Source of the DNA: Clostridia bacterium
Lineage (GTDB): Bacteria; Bacillota; Clostridia; Oscillospirales; CAG-272
Length of the DNA stretch: 64,000 nt
Direction: 5' to 3'
Assembly (NCBI GenBank): GCA_017451485.1
Contig: JAFTOG010000042.1
Span: 38,757 to 102,756 of the forward strand
A program made the position numbers and the translations under genes. Shown here piece by piece: positions 25,689 to 35,060 of this stretch (position 1 is the first letter of the stretch; each line of letters opens with the position of its first letter). The notes beneath the pieces were generated by a model. That model saw nothing but the letters and a program-made list of their open reading frames with translations, was not told where the DNA came from and did not search any database.

Positions 25689-25721
25689 AGAGGGAAGTGT
25701 ACGATTTTTACACTCCCCTCT
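25689..25721 (-). terminator. Terminator of the surface-polymer operon
   Basis: AGAGGGAAGTGTA / TACACTCCCCTCT with one mismatch and a 7-nt loop. The minus-strand RNA continues with GTTTTAAC. It lies 25 nt after the last gene of the 13-kb operon. Confidence 0.75.
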
Positions 25722-25745
25722 TTTTAATCTGACGCATAACTGTAA

Positions 25746-26267
25746 TTATCTAACAACAAAATTTGAGCTTTCTATAAGTTTTCTCTTTTCCTTTTTTGAT
25801 AACCCGTTAATATTTATGGCATAATTCTTCATTTTATCTGCAAAATTATTAGTGTCACCTATTATACGAGCAGGATTTCCTCCTATAATTTTACCTTCCT
25901 CTCCTACACTTCTGGTAACTACACTTCCAGCCGCTACTATAGTGTTTTTTGGAAGAGTAACACCATATAAAATCGTAGTTTTAGCACCTATAAAGCAATT
26001 ATCTCCTATAGTTATCTTACCAAAAACATCTGTTACATTCTCAATTATTTTGCATACGGAATTATCATGTGTAACCAGTTGCACACCATTTGATATAGTC
26101 ACATTATTTCCTATAGTAATAAGATATGATTCTGTAGTTGAAATATCGGAATATATATGAGGATTATCTCCTATTTTTACTCCTTTTTTCCTCAAGTAAT
26201 TTTCAAATCCATGTAGTTTTTTATAAAAGAACCAATATATTTTTTTAATAAATCTTATAATAATCAT
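25746..26267 (-). CDS. Hexapeptide-repeat acyltransferase
   Basis: 173 residues of left-handed beta-helix repeats (VKIGDNPHI, TIGNNVTISNGVQLVTHDNS, ITIGDNCFIGAKTTILYGVTLPKNTIVAAGSVV), ending in the typical GGNPARIIGD. Such enzymes transfer an acetyl or similar group from acyl-CoA to a sugar hydroxyl or amine. The His in VTHDNS matches the usual catalytic position. GAGGTGAT precedes the ATG. It is the last gene of the surface-polymer operon, so O-acetylation of the polymer is its likely job. Confidence 0.9.
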   Translation of the reverse strand: MIIIRFIKKIYWFFYKKLHGFENYLRKKGVKIGDNPHIYSDISTTESYLITIGNNVTISNGVQLVTHDNSVCKIIENVTDVFGKITIGDNCFIGAKTTILYGVTLPKNTIVAAGSVVTRSVGEEGKIIGGNPARIIGDTNNFADKMKNYAININGLSKKEKRKLIESSNFVVR

Positions 26268-26321
26268 TTTTTATCACCTCATAGAAACATAAAGCTTCTA
26301 TATATTATCAAAATTATATTG

Positions 26322-27782
26322 TTATTTTTTTATATCCTTTTTTATTCTTTCAGAGCTGATTTCCGGTGTTCTCGGTAGGTATATTACATCAACGCCCTCG
26401 TTTTCAAGATAATCGAATTTACCTTCCCAATCATCACCCATAACAAATGTGTCTATCCTGAACTCACGCATATCTGTAATCTTTTGCTCCCAGCTTTCCT
26501 CGGGGATAACCAGGTCAACAAAGCGTAAGGATTCAAGAAGCATCTTTCTTTGCTCATAGCTGAAATAACATTTTTTATTTTTCTTGTTCTGGCTGAACTC
26601 ATCGGTTGACAATGCCACAACAAGATAGTCTCCCAATGATTTAGCACGGCGAAGAAGGTTTATATGTCCGTAATGCAAAAGGTCAAATGAACCGTAGGTA
26701 ATAACCCTTGTCATACCGGATTTTTTCTTATTTTTAACCACCAGGTTTTCAAAAACCAAATCAGTCTGCGATTTATTCAGCTCGGATTTATAGCTTCTGT
26801 TCATAAGCTTGGCAAGGACATCAACAGGCTTTACACCCTTATTTACTATCATATCTACACCGGCAACAATAGGCATATCAACCCCGTACTTTTTTGCAAG
26901 CTTTATGGTTGCGGGCAATGCATTAATGCCCTCTACGACCATTCCAACAGCCTTTATCGCCTCTTCCGGAGTATAACCCTTACCCATAAGAGTTCCTGCC
27001 CTGTTATTTCGGCTATGCATACTTGTGGAGGTTACTACAATATCTCCTGTGCCTGCAAGTCCTGCAAAGGTCTGCTCTGCACATCCCATAGCAAGACCAA
27101 GTCTGGTAATCTCTGCAATACCTCTTGTAATAAGTGCAGCTCTTGTATTATCACCAAAGCCAAGTCCACTTGAAATACCACAGGCTAATGCTATAATATT
27201 CTTTACAGCTCCGCAAAGCTCTACTCCGTGAACATCGGGATTTGTATATACTCTCACACATGAGCTACGGAACAGTCTTTCCACTGCCTCAGCCCTTTTC
27301 ATCTTTTTGCAAGCAGAAACGATAGTTGTGGGCATATTACTCGCAACCTCCTCAGCGTGAGCAGGTCCCGAAAAAGCAACTACATCATTGAATTTTCCTT
27401 TATCTCCGTCTCCGAGCACGTCTCTTACAACATCGGTAAGTGGCATAAGAGTGCTGTCCTCTATTCCCTTTGATGCAATTACAAGGATTTGCTTTTCATT
27501 GACATATGGCTTTATTTTCTCAGCCGTGCTTCTGATAAAAACAGAGGGTACAACAAAAAATATAAAATCCTTACCCAAACAAGCCTCAGCTATATCACAG
27601 GTATATTTTACATCCTTTGGAATAACAACACCCGGCAAATTCTTATGAATATGGGTTGCGTTAAGCTCACTGACCTCCGTTTCAATTGGTGACCAGACCG
27701 TAACCTCGTTTCTAATCTCGCAAAGCACCTTTGCAATAGCCGAGCCCCAAGTTCCCGCACCTAAAATACCTATTTTTTTCAT
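26322..27782 (-). CDS. Fused glycerol-3-phosphate dehydrogenase / glycerol-3-phosphate cytidylyltransferase
   Basis: 486 residues holding two complete enzymes. Residues 1 to about 340 are GpsA: Rossmann motif GILGAGTWGSAIAKVL, GVELCGAVKNIIALACGISS and RGIAEITRLG. This part reduces dihydroxyacetone phosphate to sn-glycerol-3-phosphate. Residues 358-486 are a full-length TagD-type cytidylyltransferase: TYGSFDLLHYGHINLLRRAK with the HxGH motif at 370-373, and the terminal RTPEISSERIKKDI. This part makes CDP-glycerol from glycerol-3-phosphate and CTP. AAGGAG precedes the ATG. In the same operon the TagF/TagB-like transferase can use the CDP-glycerol. The frame is continuous across the junction near 26711, so this is a real fusion and not two overlapping genes. 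Both active sites look intact. Confidence 0.92.
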   Translation of the reverse strand: MKKIGILGAGTWGSAIAKVLCEIRNEVTVWSPIETEVSELNATHIHKNLPGVVIPKDVKYTCDIAEACLGKDFIFFVVPSVFIRSTAEKIKPYVNEKQILVIASKGIEDSTLMPLTDVVRDVLGDGDKGKFNDVVAFSGPAHAEEVASNMPTTIVSACKKMKRAEAVERLFRSSCVRVYTNPDVHGVELCGAVKNIIALACGISSGLGFGDNTRAALITRGIAEITRLGLAMGCAEQTFAGLAGTGDIVVTSTSMHSRNNRAGTLMGKGYTPEEAIKAVGMVVEGINALPATIKLAKKYGVDMPIVAGVDMIVNKGVKPVDVLAKLMNRSYKSELNKSQTDLVFENLVVKNKKKSGMTRVITYGSFDLLHYGHINLLRRAKSLGDYLVVALSTDEFSQNKKNKKCYFSYEQRKMLLESLRFVDLVIPEESWEQKITDMREFRIDTFVMGDDWEGKFDYLENEGVDVIYLPRTPEISSERIKKDIKK

Positions 27783-27846
27783 TTATTCTCCTTTGATGCA
27801 ATGCTTAAAGTGAATTGATAAACTGTCTGCTCCAAATGTATATTGT

Positions 27847-29268
27847 TTATTTTGCCTTAATGTTTTTAATTGTGCTTATAATTTTTTTACTGAATATAAT
27901 CAGTAATGTTACTAATGCAAGAATAATTCCGTATCTGATATATGCATTAGAGTATAGGAATATGGAAAATACAGAAACGCATAGAACAACGAGGGATAAT
28001 ATACCTACATATTTCATATTGTATACCTGATCCCTTGCAACCTTTCTCATAGCTATATAATCGATAGCCGCCTGAATCAAATAGCATATAAGTGTTGCAT
28101 ATCCTGCAGCAAGATATCCAAAATTATATATAAGCAAAATTCCAAGTGCAAAATTCAAAACAACGGAAGTTACACTGGCAACCATTACATATTTGGACTT
28201 TTTATAGTAATACACAATGTTCGCATATAAGAAGTATTGCACCTGAAAGAATACTCCTCCTATAATTGGTGGTATTGCATATATTGCCTCGGTATAATCG
28301 CTTGTAGCCATAATTGCAACCACCTCAGGTGCAAACATAGCTACCATTATACACATAGCACCAAATACGGTCAGAATAGGGAGTGCCACCCTGGATATGG
28401 ATTTATAATCCTTTTGCTGACATTTTTCATATGTGTATGGGACTAAGGATGAATTTACAGCAGTCCAAACCACAAGGGTTATGGACGCAACCGACTGTGC
28501 TATACTATAATATGCAACCTCTGCATCTCCCACTATATTTGAAATAAGAAGCTTGTTCGAGTTTCCAAGCAAATAAACCGACAAATAATGAGGAATTAAG
28601 GGCAAATTAAATAATAGTGCCCCTTTCCAGTATTTAGTTTCTATCTTAAATTTACTCTTTATCGCAAGATATATATAAAACACCACATATATTGCGACAA
28701 GAGTAAGCTCTGCACCGAATAGACGGGCATAAAGCTTACTGGAATCTGTTGTCAGAATACAAACTATAGCGACAGTTGGAGAGGCGATAGCAGATATCAA
28801 GGTCCATAATACTACATACTTATACTTAAGCTCATATCTTTGCTTAGTTGTCCAAAAATTATAGGCAGGCTGGAACACAAACAATACACACATCAATATT
28901 ATCAGTGAAAAGTCAAGTCCAACTATCTCTTTAATAAGAGGATATAGGGCAATAATGACTACTGTAAAAATTGCAGTAATAATATTTGATAATACCAGCA
29001 TTGAAAACGAATATTCATCTCTCTTGTCAGGATTATCAAGCATGCCGTTATTGAATACCCCGTATGATAAGCAAAACATTGCAAATATACCGAATATCTC
29101 TAACCATGTCATAAAAATAGATGTTTGTCCAAACACCTCCGGTGGTAAAATACGGGTATATATGGGTATAATGATGTACGATATGCCCTTAGTCACTATA
29201 CTTGCCATAAAGAAAGCAACAGAGGCCTTTACTCCCTGTGGCAGTGCTTTAATTCTTTTCAAAAGCAA
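27847..29268 (-). CDS. Oligosaccharide flippase (Wzx-like, MATE/MOP superfamily)
   Basis: 473 residues with about 12-14 membrane segments, beginning SVAFFMASIVTKGISYIIIP, the usual start of Wzx/RfbX proteins. It should flip undecaprenyl-linked repeat units to the outer face. The start is a TTG at 29268: GAGGAGG lies 8 nt upstream and no nearby ATG fits. The upstream gene ends 3 nt before. Lipid II-type flippases share the fold, but the context argues for the polymer repeat unit. Confidence 0.9.
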   Translation of the reverse strand: MLLKRIKALPQGVKASVAFFMASIVTKGISYIIIPIYTRILPPEVFGQTSIFMTWLEIFGIFAMFCLSYGVFNNGMLDNPDKRDEYSFSMLVLSNIITAIFTVVIIALYPLIKEIVGLDFSLIILMCVLFVFQPAYNFWTTKQRYELKYKYVVLWTLISAIASPTVAIVCILTTDSSKLYARLFGAELTLVAIYVVFYIYLAIKSKFKIETKYWKGALLFNLPLIPHYLSVYLLGNSNKLLISNIVGDAEVAYYSIAQSVASITLVVWTAVNSSLVPYTYEKCQQKDYKSISRVALPILTVFGAMCIMVAMFAPEVVAIMATSDYTEAIYAIPPIIGGVFFQVQYFLYANIVYYYKKSKYVMVASVTSVVLNFALGILLIYNFGYLAAGYATLICYLIQAAIDYIAMRKVARDQVYNMKYVGILSLVVLCVSVFSIFLYSNAYIRYGIILALVTLLIIFSKKIISTIKNIKAK

Positions 29269-29270
29269 TT

Positions 29271-30488
29271 TTATACCTCCTCTGTTTTGGGATGTATTTT
29301 ATCAAATATAAAATCAACAACCCTTACGGAGCTTTTTCCATCGTCCGAATAATTAACTAAGTTTTTAATTTCGTTTCTTTCTGCTTTCTTTATATCTATG
29401 TCAAATGATAAATGTTCAATAAACACCTTGAAATCATCAAGTGTGTATATTATTTCTGCCCCCTTCATATATTCATCCATATCAACTGCAAAGCCTACAC
29501 TGCTTTCATACTCCTTATAATCCTCCCACACCAAAGCCATTGGCTTATCGCACAGTGTGTAATCGTAATAAATAGATGAGTAATCGGTAACAAGAGCATC
29601 ACAGCCCGCTACGAATTCATATGAGCTTATTTTATTATCAATAAACAAGCTTTCGTCTATAAATACAATGTTGCTTAATTCGGTATTTTTTATGTAGCTC
29701 AAATCCTGTGCAAAGTGAGGCTTGATAACAATTAAAATTCCCTTTTCCTTTGCATAGTCATTTAAGCTAATTGCTTTTTCCAAATCGTGAATAATAGGAA
29801 GTGCATTTTTTGTCAGACTGCTACCACCTGATGAATGCTGGCGAAATGTCGGATACCAGACTATAACCTTTTTGTAGCTTTTATTCAAAACATTATGAAG
29901 GTCCATTCCCGGTTTACATAAAACATCGTTACGAGGATATCCAAGAGCAAAGAATTTACTTTTATCCGTCTTCATCTCATAACTCATAATATTAACCATA
30001 TCTGAAGACGCAGCAAGACAATGATCAATATTTTTCGGCATATTGTAATAACTTCTTATACTTTTTATAGCAGAACCATGTCCTAAATAAAATGATATCT
30101 GTCCCCTTCTTTCAGTAGTTAAGAAAAAGTTGCAGCTTATCAAATATTTGCAAGTAAGCTTTACCTTAATAAGCTTTTTTCTTTCCTTATGATTTCTTGC
30201 TATTAAAGGATAGTAACTAACATTTTTAGTTTCTGGATACCTGCAATCAGTATTTTTTACAAGCCAAATTATTTTATACTTTTCATTTATTCCTCTTCGT
30301 ACCATTTCATCGTATACGGCTTTAGTGTTGTCCGATATATCCGGAACACTTTCCAAAAGAAAAGTATTATGAAGGGGATAGAATCTATAAAACAAATAGA
30401 GGATCTTTCTGTCAATCAACTCTATCATGTGCTTAAATATCTTCTTAATTTTGCCGAGCATATCAGTCAAACCATCCTTATTTAACAT
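29271..30488 (-). CDS. CDP-glycerol glycerophosphotransferase family protein (TagB/TagF-like)
   Basis: 405 residues. The catalytic region shows YLGHGSAIKSI (conserved His), IVWYPTFRQH, IVIKPHF and DALVTDYSSIYYDY, all typical of the family. The N-terminal part WLVKNTDCRYPETKNVSYYP is the usual acceptor-side region. It transfers phosphoglycerol, or another phospho-alditol, from a CDP donor to a growing polymer at the inner membrane face. An amphipathic N-terminus (MLGKIKKIFKHMIELIDRKI) suits membrane association. It overlaps the Wzy-like gene by 7 nt. The GpsA-TagD fusion in the same operon supplies the expected CDP-glycerol. Confidence 0.9.
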   Translation of the reverse strand: MLNKDGLTDMLGKIKKIFKHMIELIDRKILYLFYRFYPLHNTFLLESVPDISDNTKAVYDEMVRRGINEKYKIIWLVKNTDCRYPETKNVSYYPLIARNHKERKKLIKVKLTCKYLISCNFFLTTERRGQISFYLGHGSAIKSIRSYYNMPKNIDHCLAASSDMVNIMSYEMKTDKSKFFALGYPRNDVLCKPGMDLHNVLNKSYKKVIVWYPTFRQHSSGGSSLTKNALPIIHDLEKAISLNDYAKEKGILIVIKPHFAQDLSYIKNTELSNIVFIDESLFIDNKISSYEFVAGCDALVTDYSSIYYDYTLCDKPMALVWEDYKEYESSVGFAVDMDEYMKGAEIIYTLDDFKVFIEHLSFDIDIKKAERNEIKNLVNYSDDGKSSVRVVDFIFDKIHPKTEEV

Positions 30489-31720
30489 ACTTCATATCTG
30501 CTTCTAATTGTTTTTATACTTTGAATTACGCCTACACTAATCATATAAGCTATTAAAGGATATACATCGTATAACGGATTACCAAACATACCTAAAATCA
30601 AGAAATGTATTTGCAGATACAGACAGAAAATAATAGGTATAAAGTTAGTATCATTTGATTTTTTCAGAGCTTTAATAACCTCTACCAAATTACAGATAAA
30701 AATTATAAGCAATATGGTTAGTCCGACGATACCGTTTTCCGTAAGAACCTGAAGATATATATTATGTCCGTTAGTAAATCCAACTACTATGGACAATGTA
30801 CTGGTAAATCCATTTCCAAATATTGGTCTTTCCGAAAAGGCTTCCATAAGCATTTTATATATCCTTGATCTACCTGTAGTCGGATCGGATGTGAATGTTC
30901 TTTCAAGCAAATCCTGTCCCATTTCAGTAAAATTTAAGAGAATGAATACACCAACAAGCAAGACGAGTGTAATGAGAACAATATTTGCAATTTTATGCCT
31001 GTATTTCATAAATACCAGTATTAATGTAAGCATTAACACAACAAGCATTTCTCCTCTTTTTCCTGCAAGCAATATAAAAACATAGCCCATAGCAAAGAAT
31101 AAATAACACAAAAGCTTCTTAAATGTTGAAAGCCTTTTGTTAAATAAGCCATTGCATAAAAGATAACCTGAAAAAATTCCCAAATAATATCCTGTTACTC
31201 CGGTTTGATACGAAAATCCAACAAGGAACCCGTATTGAAAGAAATTGTTGTAAAAATAACTGAATTTTGTAGGACCTAAAGTGTATGGAAGAATCTTAAT
31301 AAGTAACCCCGGTATAACTAATTGTATAACACATCCTATAAACGCAATGACCGAAACATAAAAAATAGCATTTAGTATCTTTTTCTGAGTTTCCTTATTG
31401 TAATAGACATTCTGTACTATAAAGCCGATCGCAAGAGCTACAATATGTTCAAACGAATCATCCATATTGGCTATACCGTATACCAAGCTAAATATCAATC
31501 CTAAGGCAATATATAATATCCAGAGATATACTGTTGGAGTGGAAGTTATATTAGTGTTTCCCTTCAAAATTGCCGATGTTACAACTATTCCAATATAAAA
31601 TAACGAAAAATATTTTATATACTCGGGAACAAGATATATTCCAGCTAAATATATAAATGTGCAGAAAGCGTAAATGTTCAAGTTAACGCTTTGCTTTGTA
31701 AAACCAAAATTAATTTTCAT
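30482..31720 (-). CDS. O-antigen ligase/polymerase-like membrane protein (Wzy-like)
   Basis: 412 residues with about 11-12 membrane helices. The large polar loop contains RTFTSDPTTGRSRIYKMLME and PIFGNGFTSTLSIVVGFTNGHNIYLQVLTENG, matching the Wzy_C/WaaL signature with a conserved histidine. In a cluster with Wzx and an initiating sugar transferase, it is most likely the repeat-unit polymerase. It starts 2 nt after the GT2 stop. Confidence 0.87.
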   Translation of the reverse strand: MKINFGFTKQSVNLNIYAFCTFIYLAGIYLVPEYIKYFSLFYIGIVVTSAILKGNTNITSTPTVYLWILYIALGLIFSLVYGIANMDDSFEHIVALAIGFIVQNVYYNKETQKKILNAIFYVSVIAFIGCVIQLVIPGLLIKILPYTLGPTKFSYFYNNFFQYGFLVGFSYQTGVTGYYLGIFSGYLLCNGLFNKRLSTFKKLLCYLFFAMGYVFILLAGKRGEMLVVLMLTLILVFMKYRHKIANIVLITLVLLVGVFILLNFTEMGQDLLERTFTSDPTTGRSRIYKMLMEAFSERPIFGNGFTSTLSIVVGFTNGHNIYLQVLTENGIVGLTILLIIFICNLVEVIKALKKSNDTNFIPIIFCLYLQIHFLILGMFGNPLYDVYPLIAYMISVGVIQSIKTIRSRYEVC

Positions 31721-31722
31721 TT

Positions 31723-32730
31723 TTACTTGTTCCCATATTTTCTGTTTAGAATTTTTGCTACTATAAAATAAGCCTTGACTCTCAATGCATAGACTAATAG
31801 ATTTTTACCTTTTCCCATTTTCTTTACTTCAAGAGTTTTCAGCGTATTATCACATTTGAGGCTTTTTATAATATTCTTGACTTCTTTTCCATTCAATTTT
31901 CCGGACGATGCCAAAAAAATCATTTTGCTAAGAGCCAATGTGGCATCTCTTCTTATCATCTGCTTATCTATGTCAAATCCAGCATATTGATCTCTGTAAG
32001 AAAGAAGCACATCATTCACTATTCTCATTGAATTCAAATATCTTTCTCCCAGTAAATCAACTGTTTTAGTTGCGGACATCATATTAGTTCTATAAGAATA
32101 TACTGCCTTACCGTAATCTATATAAGCGTTTTTTTCACTTCTCAAAAGATATTCTGTATTAAATAAACCGTCCTCGTTGTATTTCACATTTTCATTAAAA
32201 CGAATTTTGTATCTCTCAATGTACTCTCTTTTATACAGAATTGCACAAGATGAATGAATTGTAAAGCCGGAAAGGGTTCCATCATCTATTATAACCCTTG
32301 AAAGCTGTTCATAATTATACATTCCCGCATTAAATCGATGAGAAACATGCGTTATATTTCCGGACTCATCAACTTTTTGAAGTCCCAACACTACCATACC
32401 TGTTTCATCGTCCATATGCTTTAACAAGGACGATAAATAATCCTCAGTGATATAATCATCCGAATCCACAAAAGAAATATAATCGCCAACAGCCTTATCC
32501 ATACCAAAGTTTCTTGCACTTGATACACCGCCGTTTGGCTTGGAAAATGCTCTTACTCTATTATCCTTTTGCTCATACGATTTACATATTTCAAAAGAAT
32601 TATCCATTGAGCCGTCATCCACGAGGATAAGCTCCAAATTATCGTAATCCTGACAAATGATAGATTTTATACAAAATTCCAAATATTCCCCTGCATTATA
32701 CACAGGAACAATAATACTTATCTTGCACAT
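31723..32730 (-). CDS. Family 2 glycosyltransferase
   Basis: 335 residues. GT-A fold: SIIVPVYNAGEYLEFCIKSI, LELILVDDGSMDNSFEI, the metal-binding DSDD in YISFVDSDDYITEDY, and VKYNEDGLFNTEY. The last third is a helical extension. It adds one sugar, or a phosphoglycosyl-linked residue, to the lipid-linked repeat unit. GAGAGGAAAA precedes the ATG. Donor and acceptor are unknown. Confidence 0.94.
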   Translation of the reverse strand: MCKISIIVPVYNAGEYLEFCIKSIICQDYDNLELILVDDGSMDNSFEICKSYEQKDNRVRAFSKPNGGVSSARNFGMDKAVGDYISFVDSDDYITEDYLSSLLKHMDDETGMVVLGLQKVDESGNITHVSHRFNAGMYNYEQLSRVIIDDGTLSGFTIHSSCAILYKREYIERYKIRFNENVKYNEDGLFNTEYLLRSEKNAYIDYGKAVYSYRTNMMSATKTVDLLGERYLNSMRIVNDVLLSYRDQYAGFDIDKQMIRRDATLALSKMIFLASSGKLNGKEVKNIIKSLKCDNTLKTLEVKKMGKGKNLLVYALRVKAYFIVAKILNRKYGNK

Positions 32731-32746
32731 AAAAATAGTTTTCCTC

Positions 32747-33817
32747 TCAATTTTTGGATAAATATTTGTATTGCTCTATTATATGCTTTGCAACATTTTC
32801 CCACAAAAAATTTTCTCTTATGAATTTTACTGCCGAGGCGGATTTTTCCATTAATGAAGCCTTATTATCTATGGCATCATTTATAGCTTTACTTATAGCC
32901 TCTGCTGAGGTTTCACATCCCCAGCCGGAGCCACTGCCGTTGACCATTTCCGCAAGGGTTGTTCCCTTTGTAACTATACAAGGCAAGCCATAGCTGAGTG
33001 CCTCTAAGATACCCATAGGCATTCCCTCTGTTCTTGAGGTCTGGATAAACACATCGGCATTAAGAAGAGCTCTCTTCTTCTCGTCACTGAATATGGGCTT
33101 GTTCAAAGTAGCTATATCCTCTATCTGATTTTCCCTTATCAAACCTTGAACATGCTCAAATCTACCGTTCAAGTCAGGGCCATACATTGTGAGTCTTACA
33201 TTATTAGCCCTCATTTTATTGGAAGACATCCTTACAGCCTGTGTAAGAAGGTCAAGACCCTTTATATGAGCCTCCAATCTGCCAATATATATAATCTCCA
33301 TACCGTTTTCGCAAAAGCTGTTTTTTACATCGTCTGGCTTATCTATTCCGTTTGTACCTACGAATTTCTGCTTTCCGAATTTAACATTTGAAAGCTCCCT
33401 ATCTGACAGGCACTGTATAGCCTTTGCACCGTTTATAAATCTGTTGAAAAGCAGTATATTAGCTGCTTTTTTCTTAAGCCATTTTTTCTTTTGTGCTTCC
33501 TTAGTAAGCTCGCCGTGAGGAATAATTACATAAGGAATTTTACTCTTTCTCAGTTCCTTGGAAATTTTAAGATATACAGGTCTGTATGCCTCATGAAATA
33601 CAACTATATCAGGTTTATTAAACGGAGCAGAAAGACTGCCGACAGAAAAGCTGTCGGTGTAGTCGAGCTGATTATTTACGCCCTCTATTCTTTCATTTAT
33701 TGTATTAACGAGAGCAACTGTTTCTGTTTCCTGCTGTGATATAACATGCTTAGGAACAGCGACACATACTCCGTTTAACGGATTATTCTTGATTGTCGCA
33801 ATGTGTAAAATTATCAT
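32747..33817 (-). CDS. Family 4 glycosyltransferase (GT-B)
   Basis: 356 residues. The C-terminal nucleotide-sugar-binding half has [18 protein letters not shown] and the EX7E-like region [20 protein letters not shown]. The N-terminal half starts [25 protein letters not shown] precedes the ATG. It is a retaining glycosyltransferase acting on the repeat unit at the inner membrane face; the sugar is unknown. Confidence 0.93.
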   Translation of the reverse strand: MIILHIATIKNNPLNGVCVAVPKHVISQQETETVALVNTINERIEGVNNQLDYTDSFSVGSLSAPFNKPDIVVFHEAYRPVYLKISKELRKSKIPYVIIPHGELTKEAQKKKWLKKKAANILLFNRFINGAKAIQCLSDRELSNVKFGKQKFVGTNGIDKPDDVKNSFCENGMEIIYIGRLEAHIKGLDLLTQAVRMSSNKMRANNVRLTMYGPDLNGRFEHVQGLIRENQIEDIATLNKPIFSDEKKRALLNADVFIQTSRTEGMPMGILEALSYGLPCIVTKGTTLAEMVNGSGSGWGCETSAEAISKAINDAIDNKASLMEKSASAVKFIRENFLWENVAKHIIEQYKYLSKN

Positions 33818-33855
33818 AAAGCCTCCAAGTATTTTGCTCCTTGCTATCTAAAAAA

Positions 33856-35034
33856 TTATTTCTTTTTAGTTATAGCGTCCCTGAGCTTTGTGCTGCTTGT
33901 TCCCTGAGTGTACGGAAAATAAACTATTTCAACGCCCTTATCGCTAAAATATTCTTCATATCTGTTGAATCGTTCTGTTCCCTTATAATCACTTCCCACA
34001 AACAGCTTATCATAATGTAATGCGTCATATGCCATACTGTCTTCAGGGAATGATTCTATGACCTGATCGACATACTTAATATTCCTAACTATTTCTGTTC
34101 TTTCTTCGAAGGGAATAAAGGTTTCTTTTCCTTTCCACGCACCACTCTTGTGTACACCGACAATCAAGTAGTCGCACATAGCTTTTGCCCTTTTGAGTAA
34201 ATTCAAATGACCGATATGGAAAAGATCAAATGTACCACTTAAATATCCGATTACAATCTGAGGCTTGGATGATTCACCTCTTGTGGATATTTTATAGTCA
34301 TAGCTTTCAATACCGTACTTTTCCGGATCCTTGCGATATCTGTCAATAACCGACTTGTATATTTCATCGTATTTCGGAATATACACCGTTTTGCGTAAAA
34401 ACATATTATCCAGAATTTCATCTGCCAAATCATATACTAATGACAAATTATTGCCCTGACCATTAAAATTGGTTCCCTTTATAGAGCCGGGAGATACATC
34501 AAGAATTCTATTCTTGAATCCGTCATGAGCAAGCTCTGTGTTTATATTTTCTATAAACCCACATAGTCCCTGCTTGGAAGCACCATACACAGAGAAAAGT
34601 GGAGACACTACATGTCCGGCAATGCTTCCCATAACCATGCAGTAAAAGTCATCATTGGATTTTATTCTATCATAATAGTGCTTAATAACTCTTATAGGTG
34701 CTAACATATTGCATTTGATTAAGTTGGTTATCTCCGACTCATTCAAATTTTCAAACGCAGCCACTCTGCCAAAACCTGCTGTAATAATAAGAGTGTCTAT
34801 ATCACTAATGGAGTCAAATATACTGTAATCCTCCAATATGAGGTTTATTTTCAAGAAGGATGTGTGTTTTTTGAATTCTTCAATATCGGAATTTTGTATA
34901 TTATCATCCCTATATTCATCTTTCCCAACTATGTAAACATGTTCATAGCCTTTTCCTAATAGTTTTTCTGTTATAGCTAATCCGATTCCACTATTTCCAC
35001 CTAATACTAAAGCTCTTTTTCTTTTACTATCCAT
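33856..35034 (-). CDS. Fused short-chain dehydrogenase / TagD-like cytidylyltransferase
   Basis: 392 residues with two domains in one frame. Residues 1 to about 240 are a short-chain dehydrogenase: nucleotide loop LGGNSGIG (11-18), IITAGFGR, and a catalytic Ser137-Tyr150-Lys154 (MGSIAGH, VYGASK). Residues 260-392 are a full nucleotidyltransferase of the TagD/GCT group: SGTFDLFHIGHLNLLKRAK with HIGH at 273-276, and the C-terminal TQGTSSTKLRDAI. The logical reaction is reduction of a phosphorylated ketose or aldose to an alditol phosphate, then transfer of CMP to give a CDP-alditol. This mirrors the neighbouring GpsA-TagD fusion and differs from the known ribitol enzymes, which join an SDR to an IspD-type cytidylyltransferase. 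licD lies directly upstream, so LicD may transfer the product. Substrate unproven. Confidence 0.85.
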   Translation of the reverse strand: MDSKRKRALVLGGNSGIGLAITEKLLGKGYEHVYIVGKDEYRDDNIQNSDIEEFKKHTSFLKINLILEDYSIFDSISDIDTLIITAGFGRVAAFENLNESEITNLIKCNMLAPIRVIKHYYDRIKSNDDFYCMVMGSIAGHVVSPLFSVYGASKQGLCGFIENINTELAHDGFKNRILDVSPGSIKGTNFNGQGNNLSLVYDLADEILDNMFLRKTVYIPKYDEIYKSVIDRYRKDPEKYGIESYDYKISTRGESSKPQIVIGYLSGTFDLFHIGHLNLLKRAKAMCDYLIVGVHKSGAWKGKETFIPFEERTEIVRNIKYVDQVIESFPEDSMAYDALHYDKLFVGSDYKGTERFNRYEEYFSDKGVEIVYFPYTQGTSSTKLRDAITKKK

Positions 35035-35060
35035 AACTTAATGTAACACCTTTCAAGATA

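Noticed and set aside
26322..27782. Two separate genes joined by a sequencing frameshift
   Set aside because: The frame is continuous over the junction near 26711, with a plausible linker and no overlapping stop or start, so a true fusion is more likely. The same holds for 33856-35034.
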